This document shows, piece after piece, positions 16,712 through 25,867 of a stretch of 64,000 nt of DNA (the first letter of the stretch is position 1; every line of letters begins with the position of its first letter). Position numbers and translations under genes: made by a program. The stretch lies in assembly GCF_037949285.1 (NCBI RefSeq), contig NZ_CP149926.1, positions 1 through 64,000 on the forward strand, written 5' to 3'. The stretch comes from Thioclava sp. GXIMD4216. GTDB lineage: Bacteria > Pseudomonadota > Alphaproteobacteria > Rhodobacterales > Rhodobacteraceae. The notes under the pieces are model-generated. The model had not been told where the DNA came from. It ran no database searches and worked only from the letters and a program-made list of their open reading frames with translations.

Positions 16712-18133
16712 ATGAGCGATACCCGCTTCGCCCCTTTTGAGACCCAGCTGGATGAAGAGCGCGCCCTTGCTGTTTTGCGTGAGGCGACCTCTGGGGCCGA
16801 TGATGGCGAGCTGTTCCTTGAGCGCCGCCGCTCCGAGGCGCTGGTCTTCGATGATGGCCGCGTGAAGAATGCCAGCTATGACGCCGCCGAGGGCTTTGGT
16901 CTGCGGGCCGTGCGCGGCGAGGTTTCGGGCTATGCGCATTCCACCGAGCTGACCGAAAGCGCGCTGAAACGCGCCGCCGAGACCGCCCGTCTGGCCGTGG
17001 GGGCCGGAGGCGGCACGATGGCGCCCCCGCCACAGGGCACCAATCTGCGGCTCTATTCCGACACCGACCCGATGAGCGATGCCACTTTTGCCACCAAGAT
17101 CGACATCCTCAAGGAGATCGACGCTTTCGCCCGCGATCTGGACAAACGCGTGGTGCAGGTTTCGGCCTCGATGGCGGCCTCTTTGCAAGAGGTCTTCATC
17201 CTGCGACCCGAAGGCGGGCTGGTCTCTGACATCCGCCCGATGGCGCGGATCAATGTGTCGGTCATCGTCGAGGAAAACGGTCGCCGCGAGTCGGGCAGTC
17301 ATGGTGGCGGTGGCCGCTATGGTCTGGCAGGGCTGATCACCCCCGACACATGGCAGCCCGCCGTGCGCGAGGCGCTGCGGATCGCGCTGGTCAATCTGCG
17401 CGCCGAGGCCGCGCCTGCGGGGCAGATGGATGTGGTGCTTGGTCCGGGCTGGCCGGGGGTGCTGCTGCATGAGGCGGTGGGCCACGGGCTGGAGGGCGAC
17501 TTCAACCGTAAGAAATCCTCGGCCTTTGCGGGGCTGATGGGGCAACAGGTGGCCGCCAAGGGCGTGACCGTGCTGGATGATGGCACCATCCCCGACCGTC
17601 GCGGGTCGATCACCATTGACGACGAGGGCACGCCTTCGGGGCGCAATGTGCTGATCGAGGACGGGATTCTGGTAGGCTATATGCAGGACCGCCAGAACGC
17701 GCGGCTGATGGGGGTCACCCCCACCGGCAACGGCCGCCGCGAGAGTTTTGCCCATTGCCCGATGCCGCGTATGACCAACACCTATATGATGGGCGGCGAG
17801 GCTGATCCGGCCTCCATTCTGGCCGATCTGAAAGATGGCATCTATGCCGTGGGCTTCGGAGGCGGTCAGGTGGATATCACCAACGGCAAATTCGTCTTCA
17901 ACTGCACCGAGGCCTACCGCGTGAAAAACGGCGTTGTGGGGGCTCCGGTGAAAGGGGCCACGCTGGTGGGCGATGGACCGACCGCGATGCGTCAGATTCG
18001 TGCCATTGGCAATGATATGGCCCTTGATCCGGGAATCGGAAATTGCGGCAAACAGGGGCAATGGGTACCCGTGGGTGTTGGCCAGCCCAGCCTGATGATT
18101 GGCGGGCTGACGGTGGGCGGCTCTGCTGCCTGA
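16712..18133 (+). CDS. tldD: Metalloprotease TldD
   Basis: 473 residues, the TldD subunit of the TldD/TldE (PmbA) protease, which degrades unfolded peptides and in E. coli matures microcin B17 and processes CcdA. The zinc motif is HEAVGHGLEGDFNRK (about 254-268), followed by GSITIDDEGTPSGRNVLIEDG, both diagnostic. The C-terminal GQVDITNGKFVFNCTEAYR is also conserved. The partner tldE is not in the window. A ribosome site AAGGAAGGA precedes the ATG. A rho-independent terminator follows at 18173. Confidence 0.95.
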   Translation: MSDTRFAPFETQLDEERALAVLREATSGADDGELFLERRRSEALVFDDGRVKNASYDAAEGFGLRAVRGEVSGYAHSTELTESALKRAAETARLAVGAGGGTMAPPPQGTNLRLYSDTDPMSDATFATKIDILKEIDAFARDLDKRVVQVSASMAASLQEVFILRPEGGLVSDIRPMARINVSVIVEENGRRESGSHGGGGRYGLAGLITPDTWQPAVREALRIALVNLRAEAAPAGQMDVVLGPGWPGVLLHEAVGHGLEGDFNRKKSSAFAGLMGQQVAAKGVTVLDDGTIPDRRGSITIDDEGTPSGRNVLIEDGILVGYMQDRQNARLMGVTPTGNGRRESFAHCPMPRMTNTYMMGGEADPASILADLKDGIYAVGFGGGQVDITNGKFVFNCTEAYRVKNGVVGAPVKGATLVGDGPTAMRQIRAIGNDMALDPGIGNCGKQGQWVPVGVGQPSLMIGGLTVGGSAA

Positions 18134-18172
18134 GCGCCTTTTGCGAACCAACCCTTTATGAAACCTAGAAAA

Positions 18173-18196
18173 TCCGCCCCTTGGGGCGGTTTTTCT
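18173..18196 (+). terminator. Terminator after tldD
   Basis: CCGCCCC and GGGGCGG (18174-18189) form a GC-rich stem with a very short loop, followed by TTTTTCT. It ends the tldD transcript. Confidence 0.85.
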
Positions 18197-18246
18197 ATCA
18201 AGAGATCAAATAAATTTTTAGCAAAATTTTCGCAGCGCAGCGTTTG

Positions 18247-18261
18247 GTAACCATTCGTTAA
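18247..18261 (+). promoter_or_regulatory. CtrA-like binding site upstream of dprA
   Basis: GTAA-CCATTCG-TTAA differs in one base from the CtrA consensus TTAA-N7-TTAA and keeps the favoured CCAT after the first half-site. It ends 44 bases before the dprA start in an otherwise AT-rich leader, a sensible position for a response-regulator site. Confidence 0.5.
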
Positions 18262-18305
18262 TCTTAATCTCGCAATTTGGTCTTGCGATTGAGGCGGAGG
18301 ACCGG

Positions 18306-19418
18306 ATGAAAACAGGCTTGTTTTCTTACCCCACCCCCTTCACCCCACCCACCACGGAAGAAAATGAACTGCTGGTTCTCCGTCTCTTTCGCTCTCGTCG
18401 TGTCGGGGCCACGACCTTTCACCGGATCATTACGGAACACGGATCGGCGACGGCAGCACTTGCGGCCCTGCCCGAGATCGCCCGCGCTGCCGGTGTGCCG
18501 GACTATTCCCCCTGTAACGAGGCGACCGCGCTGGCCGAAATGAAGGCGGGCCGCAAGGCAGGCGCGCGGCTTTTGGTGTTTGGTGGGCCCGATTACCCGC
18601 AGGCCCTGCTGGATCTGCCCGACGCGCCCCCCGTGCTTTGGGCTCTGGGCGATACCAGCCTTCTCCAACGCCCCGCTCTGGCCTTTGTGGGCGCGCGTAG
18701 CGCCTCGTCTCTGGGGCGGCGCATGGCGGCAGGGCTTGCGCAGGAGGCCGGAGAGGCAGGCTATGTGATTGTCTCGGGGCTTGCCCGCGGGATTGATGCC
18801 GAGGCGCATCAGGCCGCGCTTCCCACGGGCACCATTGGCGTGCAAGGGGGCGGGATCGATGTGATCTACCCCAAGGAAAACGCAGGACTGCATGACACCT
18901 TGTCGCGACAGGGCCTGCGGCTTTCCGAAAACCCGCCCGGAATGCAGCCGCAGGCGCGCCATTTTCCGCAGCGCAACCGCATTATCTCGGGGCTGGCACG
19001 GGCGACGATCGTGATCGAGGCCGCCGCGAAATCGGGCAGCCTGCTGACAGCGCGTAACGCGCTGGACCAGGGGCGCGAGGTCATGGCCGTTCCGGGCCAC
19101 CCGATGGACGGGCGGGTGGGTGGCTGCAACCTGCTGATCCGCGACGGCGCGACCCTGATCCGCGATTTTGCCGATATTGCCGAGGCTTTGGGCCCTGCCC
19201 CGCCACAGCCGTCGCACACGCCCCCCCTGCCACAAAGCGCCGTGCCGGATGATCTTGCGCAAGCCCTTCTGGAGCTTCTGGGGCCCAGCCCTGTTCTGGA
19301 AGACCATGTGATCCGCGATCTGCAAACCGATGCGGCCACATTCGCCCAGCTTCTGACCGATCTGGAACTGGAAGGTATGGTCTTGCGCCACCCCGGAAGC
19401 CGGATCAGCCTTGCATGA
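18306..19418 (+). CDS. dprA: DNA-processing protein DprA
   Basis: Loads RecA on incoming single-stranded DNA during transformation-like uptake. 370 residues: an N-terminal SAM/HhH-like region (about 20-70), the Rossmann-like domain with FVGARSASSLG, VIVSGLARGIDAEAH, FPQRNRIISGLA and GSLLTARNALDQGREVMAVPGHP, then a C-terminal winged-helix domain (about 310-370). All parts are intact. It follows tldD with its own AT-rich leader carrying a CtrA-like site. topA starts 113 bases later, a frequent dprA-topA neighbour pair. Confidence 0.96.
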   Translation: MKTGLFSYPTPFTPPTTEENELLVLRLFRSRRVGATTFHRIITEHGSATAALAALPEIARAAGVPDYSPCNEATALAEMKAGRKAGARLLVFGGPDYPQALLDLPDAPPVLWALGDTSLLQRPALAFVGARSASSLGRRMAAGLAQEAGEAGYVIVSGLARGIDAEAHQAALPTGTIGVQGGGIDVIYPKENAGLHDTLSRQGLRLSENPPGMQPQARHFPQRNRIISGLARATIVIEAAAKSGSLLTARNALDQGREVMAVPGHPMDGRVGGCNLLIRDGATLIRDFADIAEALGPAPPQPSHTPPLPQSAVPDDLAQALLELLGPSPVLEDHVIRDLQTDAATFAQLLTDLELEGMVLRHPGSRISLA

Positions 19419-19531
19419 GCCCCTGCCGGAAAAGGCCATAAAACCGGAAGATCAGGCTTTACATTGACATTCCCCGAATAAACCCCACATCTTCCGCCCG
19501 ACTCAAGAATAGCTCTACCTGCGAGGTCCAC

Positions 19532-22306
19532 ATGGCGGTTGTCGTCGTCGAATCACCAGCCAAGGCCAAGACAATTAACAAATATCTTGGTTCCGATTAC
19601 ACCGTCCTCGCCTCTTTCGGGCATGTTCGCGACCTGCCTCCGAAAGATGGTTCGGTCGATCCCGAGCATGATTTCGACATGAAATGGGAGATTGCGTCCG
19701 ATTCGAAAAAGCACATCAAGGCGATCACCGATGCGCTGAAAGATGATGACACATTGATCCTTGCGACTGACCCTGATCGCGAGGGGGAAGCGATTTCGTG
19801 GCACCTTGAACAGGCGCTGGAAAAGAAGCTCAAGGGAAAGAATGTCAGCCGCGTGACCTTCAACGCGATCACCAAGAATGCGATCTTGGAGGCGATGAAA
19901 TCCCCGCGTCAGGTGGATACCGCCCTGGTCGAGGCCTATCTGGCGCGGCGCGCGCTGGACTATCTGGTGGGCTTCAACCTCTCGCCCGTGCTCTGGCGCA
20001 AGCTACCCGGTGCCAAATCGGCGGGACGTGTGCAATCGGTCTGTCTGCGGCTGATCGTCGAGCGCGAGATGGAGATCGAGGCCTTCAACCCGCGTGAATA
20101 CTGGTCGGTCGTGGCCCAGATGGAGACCCCGCGTGGCCAGACTTTTGAAGCCCGTCTGACGATGCTGGGCGGCAAGAAGCTGGATAAATACGACCTCGCC
20201 AATCAGACCGATGCCGAGATGGCCGTTCAGGCGGTGTCTTCCCGCGCACTGATGGTCAATTCGGTCGAGGCCAAACCTGCCAGCCGCAACCCCTATGCGC
20301 CCTTCATGACCTCGACCCTGCAGCAGGAAGCCTCGCGCAAATTCGGCATGGGCGCCAAGGCCACGATGTCGGCGGCGCAGCGGCTTTATGAGGCAGGCTA
20401 TATCACCTATATGCGGACCGATGGCATCGATATGGCCCCCGAAGCCGTGATGCAGGCCCGCGACGCGATCAAGACGAAATTCGGCGAAAGTTACGTCCCC
20501 AAATCGCCGCGCATGTATAAGAACAAGGCCAAGAACGCGCAGGAGGCCCACGAATGTATCCGCCCGACGGATATGTTTGTCTCGCCCGACAAGCTGAAGG
20601 TGTCCGCCGATGACCAGCGCAAGATCTATGATCTGATCTGGAAGCGCACCATTGCCAGCCAGATGGAAGCCGCGCGGTTTGAACGCACCACCGTTCTGAT
20701 TGGCTCGAAAGACGAACAGGTCGAGCTGCGCGCGACCGGCTCGGTTGTCACCTTTGACGGCTTCCTGAAGGTCTATGACCAGGGCCGCGATGATGACGAT
20801 GACGAGGATAGCAACCGCCTGCCGCAGGTCATGCAGGGCGAGGCCCTGAAGCTGGCGCCTGCCTATGAAGAGGCCTTCAGCAAGGCGCAGGGCGAGGACA
20901 CGCTGGTCGAGGATGACAAGCCCGGCATCCGTCGCTGCCCCGCCGCTGTCATGAGCGAGAATGCCGCGATCCTCGGCGCCCAGCACCATACCCAGCCCCC
21001 CGCCCGCTATACGGAAGCGACGCTGGTCAAACGGATGGAAGAACTCGGCATCGGGCGGCCCTCGACCTATGCATCTATCGTCACGACCATTCAGGACCGT
21101 GGCTATGTGCGCAAGGACAAGAACCGCCTGTTCCCCGAGGATAAGGGCCGTCTGGTCACGGTCTTCCTTGAGAATTACTTCCGCCGCTATGTGGAATATG
21201 ACTTCACGGCGGGGCTGGAAAACCAGCTGGATGATGTCTCGGCGGGGGAGCGCGATTATAAGGAAGTGCTCTCGCGCTTCTGGCGGGATTTCTCGGCCGC
21301 GCTTGAGGAAACCTCGGAACTGCGCATCACCGAGGTGCTTGACAAAATCGACGAGGTTCTGGCCCCCCATATCTACCCACCCCGCGAGGACGGGTCGAAC
21401 CCGCGCATCTGCCCCGTCTGTGGCAATGGCCAGCTGCATCTGAAGACCGCCCGCTCGGGTGGCGCCTTTATCGGTTGCGGCAATTACCCCGAATGCCGCT
21501 ATACCCGCCCTCTGTCTGCCCCCGATGGGGATGACGCGGCGCAGGCGCTGGACGGCAAGCTGTTGGGCTATGACGAGGGGATGCAGGTGACGCTGCGCGT
21601 GGGGCGCTTTGGCCCCTATGTGCAGAAGGGCGAGGTCACCGAGGATGTGCCGAAACCGCCGCGCGCCTCGATCCCGAAGACATGGTCACTGGAAGATCTC
21701 GACCTTGAGAAGGCGGTGCTTTTGCTGAACCTGCCCCGCGAGATCGGCCCCCACCCCGAAGATGGCGAGATGATCGAATCCGCCATCGGTCGGTTCGGCC
21801 CCTATGTGAAGCACCTCAAGACCTATGCGAATCTGCCCTCGGTCGAGGATGTGTTCACTGTGGGGATGAACCACGCGGTGGAACTGCTGGCGCAGAAGGC
21901 GGCGCGCGGTGGCCGTGGCGCTGCCGCCAAACCGCTGAAGGAGTTGGGCGAGCACCCCGATGGCGGCGCGGTCTCGGTGATGCCCGGACGCTATGGGCCT
22001 TATGTGAAATGGGAAAAGGTCAATGCGACGATTCCCAAAGAGGTCGAGCCCGAGCAGGTGACCATGGAGCAAGCGGTGGAATGGCTGGCCGAGAAGGCCG
22101 CCAAATCGCCGAAGAAGAAAGCCGCGGCGAAAAAGCCTGCCGCCAAGAAAACCGCCGCCAAAAAGCCTGCGGCCAAGAAGGCCCCCGCCAAAAAGGCGGC
22201 CACCCCGAAAACCGCAGCGAAAAAGCCTGCGGCCAAGAAAGCGGCCCCCAAGAAGACCGCCGCTCCGGAAACCGATCAGGATGACGGCGCGGGGACCGAA
22301 GACTAA
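19532..22306 (+). CDS. topA: DNA topoisomerase I
   Basis: Type IA topoisomerase that relaxes negative supercoils. 924 residues. The Toprim domain begins VVVESPAKAKTINKYLG; DPDREGEAISWHLE carries the acidic metal residues; the catalytic tyrosine is in YITYMRTDG (about residue 293). One four-cysteine zinc ribbon follows (CPVCGNG near 628, then CGNYPEC), then repeated GRFGPYVQ/GRYGPYVK modules. The last 65 or so residues are a Lys/Ala/Pro-rich tail of AAKKPAAKK repeats, like histone H1, probably binding DNA non-specifically. A strong terminator follows. Confidence 0.97.
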   Translation: MAVVVVESPAKAKTINKYLGSDYTVLASFGHVRDLPPKDGSVDPEHDFDMKWEIASDSKKHIKAITDALKDDDTLILATDPDREGEAISWHLEQALEKKLKGKNVSRVTFNAITKNAILEAMKSPRQVDTALVEAYLARRALDYLVGFNLSPVLWRKLPGAKSAGRVQSVCLRLIVEREMEIEAFNPREYWSVVAQMETPRGQTFEARLTMLGGKKLDKYDLANQTDAEMAVQAVSSRALMVNSVEAKPASRNPYAPFMTSTLQQEASRKFGMGAKATMSAAQRLYEAGYITYMRTDGIDMAPEAVMQARDAIKTKFGESYVPKSPRMYKNKAKNAQEAHECIRPTDMFVSPDKLKVSADDQRKIYDLIWKRTIASQMEAARFERTTVLIGSKDEQVELRATGSVVTFDGFLKVYDQGRDDDDDEDSNRLPQVMQGEALKLAPAYEEAFSKAQGEDTLVEDDKPGIRRCPAAVMSENAAILGAQHHTQPPARYTEATLVKRMEELGIGRPSTYASIVTTIQDRGYVRKDKNRLFPEDKGRLVTVFLENYFRRYVEYDFTAGLENQLDDVSAGERDYKEVLSRFWRDFSAALEETSELRITEVLDKIDEVLAPHIYPPREDGSNPRICPVCGNGQLHLKTARSGGAFIGCGNYPECRYTRPLSAPDGDDAAQALDGKLLGYDEGMQVTLRVGRFGPYVQKGEVTEDVPKPPRASIPKTWSLEDLDLEKAVLLLNLPREIGPHPEDGEMIESAIGRFGPYVKHLKTYANLPSVEDVFTVGMNHAVELLAQKAARGGRGAAAKPLKELGEHPDGGAVSVMPGRYGPYVKWEKVNATIPKEVEPEQVTMEQAVEWLAEKAAKSPKKKAAAKKPAAKKTAAKKPAAKKAPAKKAATPKTAAKKPAAKKAAPKKTAAPETDQDDGAGTED

Positions 22307-22311
22307 GACAG

Positions 22312-22343
22312 AAAGGCAGGCGCGCAAGTGGCCTGCCTTTTTT
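22312..22343 (+). terminator. Terminator after topA
   Basis: A perfect 10 bp stem AAAGGCAGGC (22312-22321) and GCCTGCCTTT (22331-22340), with a run of T to 22343. Confidence 0.93.
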
Positions 22344-22430
22344 ACGCCCTGCTTACCCTGCGCCGCAGCGCAGCATTGACTTGCTCTGAACGATAGCGCC
22401 TTATTGGCTGAAACACTTGGAGGAGTATTC

Positions 22431-23132
22431 ATGCAGAAGATTTACGGCTCCGCGACCGAGGCTCTGGACGGGCTTTTGTCGGACGGCATGCTGATCGCCG
22501 CAGGAGGCTTCGGCCTTTGCGGCATCCCCGAGCTTCTGATCGACGCGATTGTCAAAAGCGGGGTCAAGGATCTGACGGTTGCGTCCAATAACGCGGGCGT
22601 CGACGGCTTTGGTCTGGGCAAACTGCTGGAGACCCGCCAGATCAAGAAGATGATGTCCTCCTATGTCGGCGAGAATGCCGAATTCATGCGGCAGTATCTC
22701 TCGGGCGAGCTTGAGCTGGAATTCAATCCGCAGGGCACGCTGGCCGAGCGTATGCGTGCAGGCGGCGCGGGCATCCCCGGGTTCTACACCAAGACCGGCG
22801 TTGGCACGCAGGTGGCCGAGGGCAAGGAGGTCAAGCAGTTCAAGGGCGAGGATTACATTCTGGAGGAAGGCATCTTTGCCGATCTGGCCATTGTGAAAGC
22901 CTGGAAAGCCGATGAAACCGGCAATGCGATTTTCCGCAAGACCGCGCGCAACTTCAACCCTCCGGCGGCGATGTGCGGCAAGGTCTGCGTGATGGAGGTC
23001 GAGGAGATCGTGCCTGTCGGGACGCTTGACCCCGATCATATCCACCTGCCCGGCATCTATGTGCACCGCCTGATTCAGGGCCAGCACGAGAAGCGCATCG
23101 AAAAAGTCACCACCCGCCCGAAGGAGGCCTGA
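22431..23132 (+). CDS. scoA: 3-oxoacid CoA-transferase subunit A
   Basis: Alpha subunit of succinyl-CoA:3-ketoacid CoA-transferase, which moves CoA from succinyl-CoA to acetoacetate so that it can enter central metabolism. 233 residues. [18 protein letters not shown] is the glycine-rich CoA-binding start, and [16 protein letters not shown] and [22 protein letters not shown] are typical of subunit A. GGAGGAG lies just before the ATG at 22431; an earlier in-frame start lacks such a site. The B subunit begins three bases after this stop codon. Confidence 0.95.
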   Translation: MQKIYGSATEALDGLLSDGMLIAAGGFGLCGIPELLIDAIVKSGVKDLTVASNNAGVDGFGLGKLLETRQIKKMMSSYVGENAEFMRQYLSGELELEFNPQGTLAERMRAGGAGIPGFYTKTGVGTQVAEGKEVKQFKGEDYILEEGIFADLAIVKAWKADETGNAIFRKTARNFNPPAAMCGKVCVMEVEEIVPVGTLDPDHIHLPGIYVHRLIQGQHEKRIEKVTTRPKEA

Positions 23133-23135
23133 TCC

Positions 23136-23780
23136 ATGTCTGATGTGAAAAAGGGTTGGGACCGCAACCAGATGGCGGCGCGCGCGGCAAAAGAGCTTGA
23201 GGATGGCACCTATGTGAACCTCGGGATCGGCATTCCGACGCTTGTGCCCAATTTCATCCCCGAGGGCGTGAATGTGACGCTGCAATCGGAAAACGGCATG
23301 TTGGGCATGGGTCCCTTCCCCTATGAGGGCGAGGAAGACCCCGATCTGATCAATGCGGGCAAGCAGACCATTACCGAAGTCCCCAATACCGCCTATTTCG
23401 ACAGTGCCACCAGTTTCGGCATGATCCGCGGCGGCAAGATTGCAGCGGCGATCCTGGGCGCGATGGAAGTTGCCGAAAACGGCGATCTGGCGAATTGGAT
23501 GATCCCCGGCAAGCTGGTGAAAGGCATGGGCGGCGCGATGGATCTGGTTGCGGGCGTGAAGAAGGTCGTTGTGGTGATGGACCACCAGAACAAGGCGGGC
23601 GAGTCGAAGGTGCTCAAGGCCTGCACCCTGCCGCTGACCGGCACCGGCGTTGTGGATCGTATCATCACGAATCTGGGCGTTCTGGATGTGGTCGAAGGCG
23701 GCCTGAAGCTTGTGGAGCTGGCCGATGGCATCAGCGAAGAAGAGCTTCGCGCCGCAACCGAAGCGACGCTGGTCAACTAA
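23136..23780 (+). CDS. scoB: 3-oxoacid CoA-transferase subunit B
   Basis: Beta subunit of the same transferase. 214 residues. The catalytic glutamate that forms the CoA thioester is in [12 protein letters not shown] (about residue 51), and [11 protein letters not shown] precedes it. The ending [15 protein letters not shown] is conserved. Role and partner are shared with the gene just upstream. In a Rhodobacteraceae background the enzyme probably serves acetoacetate or polyhydroxybutyrate-derived ketone use; no acetoacetyl-CoA or PHB gene is adjacent to confirm it. Confidence 0.95.
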   Translation: MSDVKKGWDRNQMAARAAKELEDGTYVNLGIGIPTLVPNFIPEGVNVTLQSENGMLGMGPFPYEGEEDPDLINAGKQTITEVPNTAYFDSATSFGMIRGGKIAAAILGAMEVAENGDLANWMIPGKLVKGMGGAMDLVAGVKKVVVVMDHQNKAGESKVLKACTLPLTGTGVVDRIITNLGVLDVVEGGLKLVELADGISEEELRAATEATLVN

Positions 23781-23803
23781 GCCCATCCAACAGCCAAAGC
23801 GAA

Positions 23804-23827
23804 GGGGCGGAATTTCCGCCCTTTTTT
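23804..23827 (+). terminator. Terminator after the CoA-transferase genes
   Basis: GGGCGG/CCGCCC stem around AATTT, followed by TTTTTT, 25 bases beyond the scoB stop. Confidence 0.92.
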
Positions 23828-24153
23828 CATGGGCAACGCCCCATTGGCCCGAACAATTTCAGCCCGATTCCGGTATTCGACACGAATTTGGAAACGATGC
23901 CTTATTCTTGCCTCAATTAGCCTTCAGTTTGCCTTTATCGGCGCAGCGCTTGATCCTGTGGCAGCGGGTGAAGCCAAGAACGCCATTAAAAACGAGCAGA
24001 TAACAACAAGACTGAGGCAAGCAGACCCGTCAACATATCGTCTTCCGCATCACCCCAACACACCTCGGGTGACGACATGGCACGGGATCGACATACAGGC
24101 CCTCATTCACGCATCGTCCGGCGGCCCGACCGCATGAGGATGCATGACAGATC
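23828..24153. other. Intergenic stretch with no supported gene
   Basis: About 325 bases between two terminators. One plus-strand frame (23829-24137) stays open and would encode a basic start, a hydrophobic stretch and a polar tail. It has no ribosome site, its first ATG abuts the preceding terminator, and its third-position GC content is far below that of neighbouring genes. It is not called as a gene. Confidence 0.4.
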
Positions 24154-24190
24154 AAAAAGGCATCCGCTGGCAGGCGGGTGCCTTTTCTTC
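24154..24190. terminator. Bidirectional terminator
   Basis: A 13 bp stem (24155-24167 with 24174-24186, one T-G wobble) has an A-run on its left and a T-run on its right, so it can work in both directions. On the minus strand it lies 30 bases beyond the stop of the lytic transglycosylase gene. Confidence 0.85.
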
Positions 24191-24219
24191 ATTGGGCATG
24201 GAATCGGGGGGGCTGGACG

Positions 24220-25107
24220 TCAGCCACGATCGGCAAAAACACAGCCATCTGTCACCAGCTCGGGCGGCGTCAGGCACAGCCCGCGCGCCACCGACCATGC
24301 GGCCAGCACCTTGGGCACATAATCGCGGGTTTCGGCAAAGGGCGGCACGCCATTATTGCGTTTCACCGCGTTTTCCCCCGCATTATAGGCCGCGATCACC
24401 ATCAGCGGATCACGGTCGAACTCGGTCATCAGCCAATCCAGATAGGCCACGCCGCCTTTGATATTCTGGGCCGGATCCTTGCTGTCCTCCACATCGAAAC
24501 GCTCCGCTGTGGCGGGAATCAGCTGCATCAGCCCCACCGCCCCCGCATGGGACACCGCATCATGACGTCCGGCAGATTCCGTCGAGATCATCGCCAGCAC
24601 CAAAGCAGGGGAAACCTGTGTGCCAATCGTCGCCGCCAGAATCTGCGAGCCATGCCGGTCGGCAATGGCTTTCAGATCGGCCAGCCGCGGTGCGCGTACC
24701 GATTTGCCCCCCGGCCCTTGCGACAGCGCCGCGATCGCGGCGTCAAAACGGCCCGCCCGATCTCCCAGACCGGGCGAGACCCGATCCCAGTACCAGGTGT
24801 AGCTGGAACTGGCAGCAGGTGCGCTTGCCGATTTCGGCATCACCGGCGTGAAGGGCATAGCCGCCCGCGCAGCCAGTGCTGCGCGCTGCTCATCGGGGTT
24901 GATCTGGATATTGATACGCTTTTTCGTCCCCGGCGCGGGCGGCGTCACTGTTTTCGGCGAATAACGGTTCACCGTCGGGGCCTGATGCTGCATGGCCATT
25001 GTGCGCACGGTGGGCGTCGTGATCACCGATTGCGCCCAAGTCATCGGCGCGGCGGCCATCACAAGGGCCATGCCAGCGCCCAGACGGACGGTCTGTCTTA
25101 CTTTCAT
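24220..25107 (-). CDS. Secreted lytic transglycosylase (SLT domain)
   Basis: 295 residues. A signal peptide (about 1-25, ending TWAQ) exports it to the periplasm; a Pro/Ala-rich linker follows to about residue 140. The SLT domain has the catalytic glutamate in ISTESAG (E177), then VGLMQLIPATAERF, NIKGGVAYLDWL and AAYNAGENAV. It should cleave the MurNAc-GlcNAc bond of peptidoglycan. Its place directly across from the flp/tad genes suggests that it may open the wall for the pilus machine, as VirB1-type enzymes do in type IV secretion. That link is inferred from position. Confidence 0.9.
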   Translation of the reverse strand: MKVRQTVRLGAGMALVMAAAPMTWAQSVITTPTVRTMAMQHQAPTVNRYSPKTVTPPAPGTKKRINIQINPDEQRAALAARAAMPFTPVMPKSASAPAASSSYTWYWDRVSPGLGDRAGRFDAAIAALSQGPGGKSVRAPRLADLKAIADRHGSQILAATIGTQVSPALVLAMISTESAGRHDAVSHAGAVGLMQLIPATAERFDVEDSKDPAQNIKGGVAYLDWLMTEFDRDPLMVIAAYNAGENAVKRNNGVPPFAETRDYVPKVLAAWSVARGLCLTPPELVTDGCVFADRG

Positions 25108-25497
25108 AAGCTCATCCTGCTCGAACCGGGGCTCCGCCCTCTGTATGTCATAAATCCCGAATCCCGCCGCAAGCGCCAGCGATTCGCCTTGATGTCCGCG
25201 TCAGAGGCCCGTTTTCATACGAAACCGTTGCCGCAATCCCCCGCCAGGACCGGATTCGCGCGCGCATGAAGGCGCGTCTGCACATATTGGCCACCGATCA
25301 CTCGCCCCAAAGTGGCAAGCGCCCCGTGAAAGGTCAATAAAAGCTAAAGATTCTGCTCTTGGTCGCTGAAAGGCCGACAAGCTGCCCCATTCTAGCCACG
25401 AACCAACGACAAATTCTCCTCATGCCGCGGGGCATAGGGACAAGGGTGAATGACCAGAACCGCGGAAAGAGTGAGAGTTTAACACTGGAGAGCTGCC
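25108..25497. other. Divergent control region between the lytic transglycosylase and flp genes
   Basis: 390 bases without a supported gene. It must carry the flp promoter. A short hairpin, ATGCC-GCGG-GGCAT, lies at 25422-25435, and a ribosome site (TGGAGAG) precedes the first flp start. I did not find a complete CtrA-type site or an obvious sigma-54 element. Confidence 0.5.
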
Positions 25498-25734
25498 ATG
25501 AAACTGTTTCGTCTGACCAAGAAATTCCGCAACGAAGAAGACGGCGCTGTGACCGTTGACTGGGTTGTGCTGACCGCCGCCATCGTAGGCCTCGGCGTTG
25601 CTGTTGTGACCATTGTGGGCAAGAATATGATTTCTGCAGCAGGCAAGGTTGATGCAACCTCGCAGGTGACCAAAGGCCTTACCCTGTTCGATAGCTCGGC
25701 TTCGACCTCGGGCACGACCGGCACCGATGGCTAA
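25498..25734 (+). CDS. flp: Flp-type pilin 1
   Basis: 78-residue precursor of a type IVb Flp pilin, the main fibre subunit of Tad pili. A short charged leader ends at EDG, after which the prepilin peptidase should cut; the mature protein begins AVTVDWVVLTAAIVGLG, a hydrophobic membrane and assembly helix. Residue +5 is Asp and +6 Trp, where classic Flp has Glu and Tyr. The C-terminal tail is Ser/Thr/Gly-rich (DSSASTSGTTG). It stands first in the pilus operon and is followed by a stable hairpin. Confidence 0.93.
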   Translation: MKLFRLTKKFRNEEDGAVTVDWVVLTAAIVGLGVAVVTIVGKNMISAAGKVDATSQVTKGLTLFDSSASTSGTTGTDG

Positions 25735-25771
25735 TAGAAGCGGCTAAAACGCTTGGTGACTGTCTATTCGC

Positions 25772-25798
25772 CGAAAGCCGCCTTCGGGGCGGCTTTCG
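25772..25798 (+). terminator. Stable hairpin between the two flp genes
   Basis: An 11 bp perfect stem CGAAAGCCGCC/GGCGGCTTTCG around TTCGG, without a following T-run. It may stabilise the upstream pilin mRNA or partly attenuate transcription, so that the first pilin exceeds downstream products. Confidence 0.65.
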
Positions 25799-25867
25799 CA
25801 TGCCAACACCTCACGTCCAGAGAAAGCTCTATTGCTGTTCAGGTATGCATATGAGGATACATGTAAA

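Noticed and set aside
20003..21439. Long minus-strand frame opposite topA
   Set aside because: Shadow of topA, with no recognisable domain and no ribosome site.
22100..22290. Lys/Ala repeat region at the end of topA considered as an independent repeat or a frameshift scar
   Set aside because: It stays in frame to a normal stop and such basic tails are common at the end of alphaproteobacterial topoisomerase I.
22401..23786. Long minus-strand frame opposite the CoA-transferase genes
   Set aside because: Shadow frame; the plus-strand genes have complete family signatures and good ribosome sites.
23829..24137. Open reading frame of 102 codons with a hydrophobic stretch resembling a signal peptide
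   Set aside because: No ribosome site, the first ATG abuts the preceding terminator, and third codon positions are not GC-rich as in all neighbouring genes.
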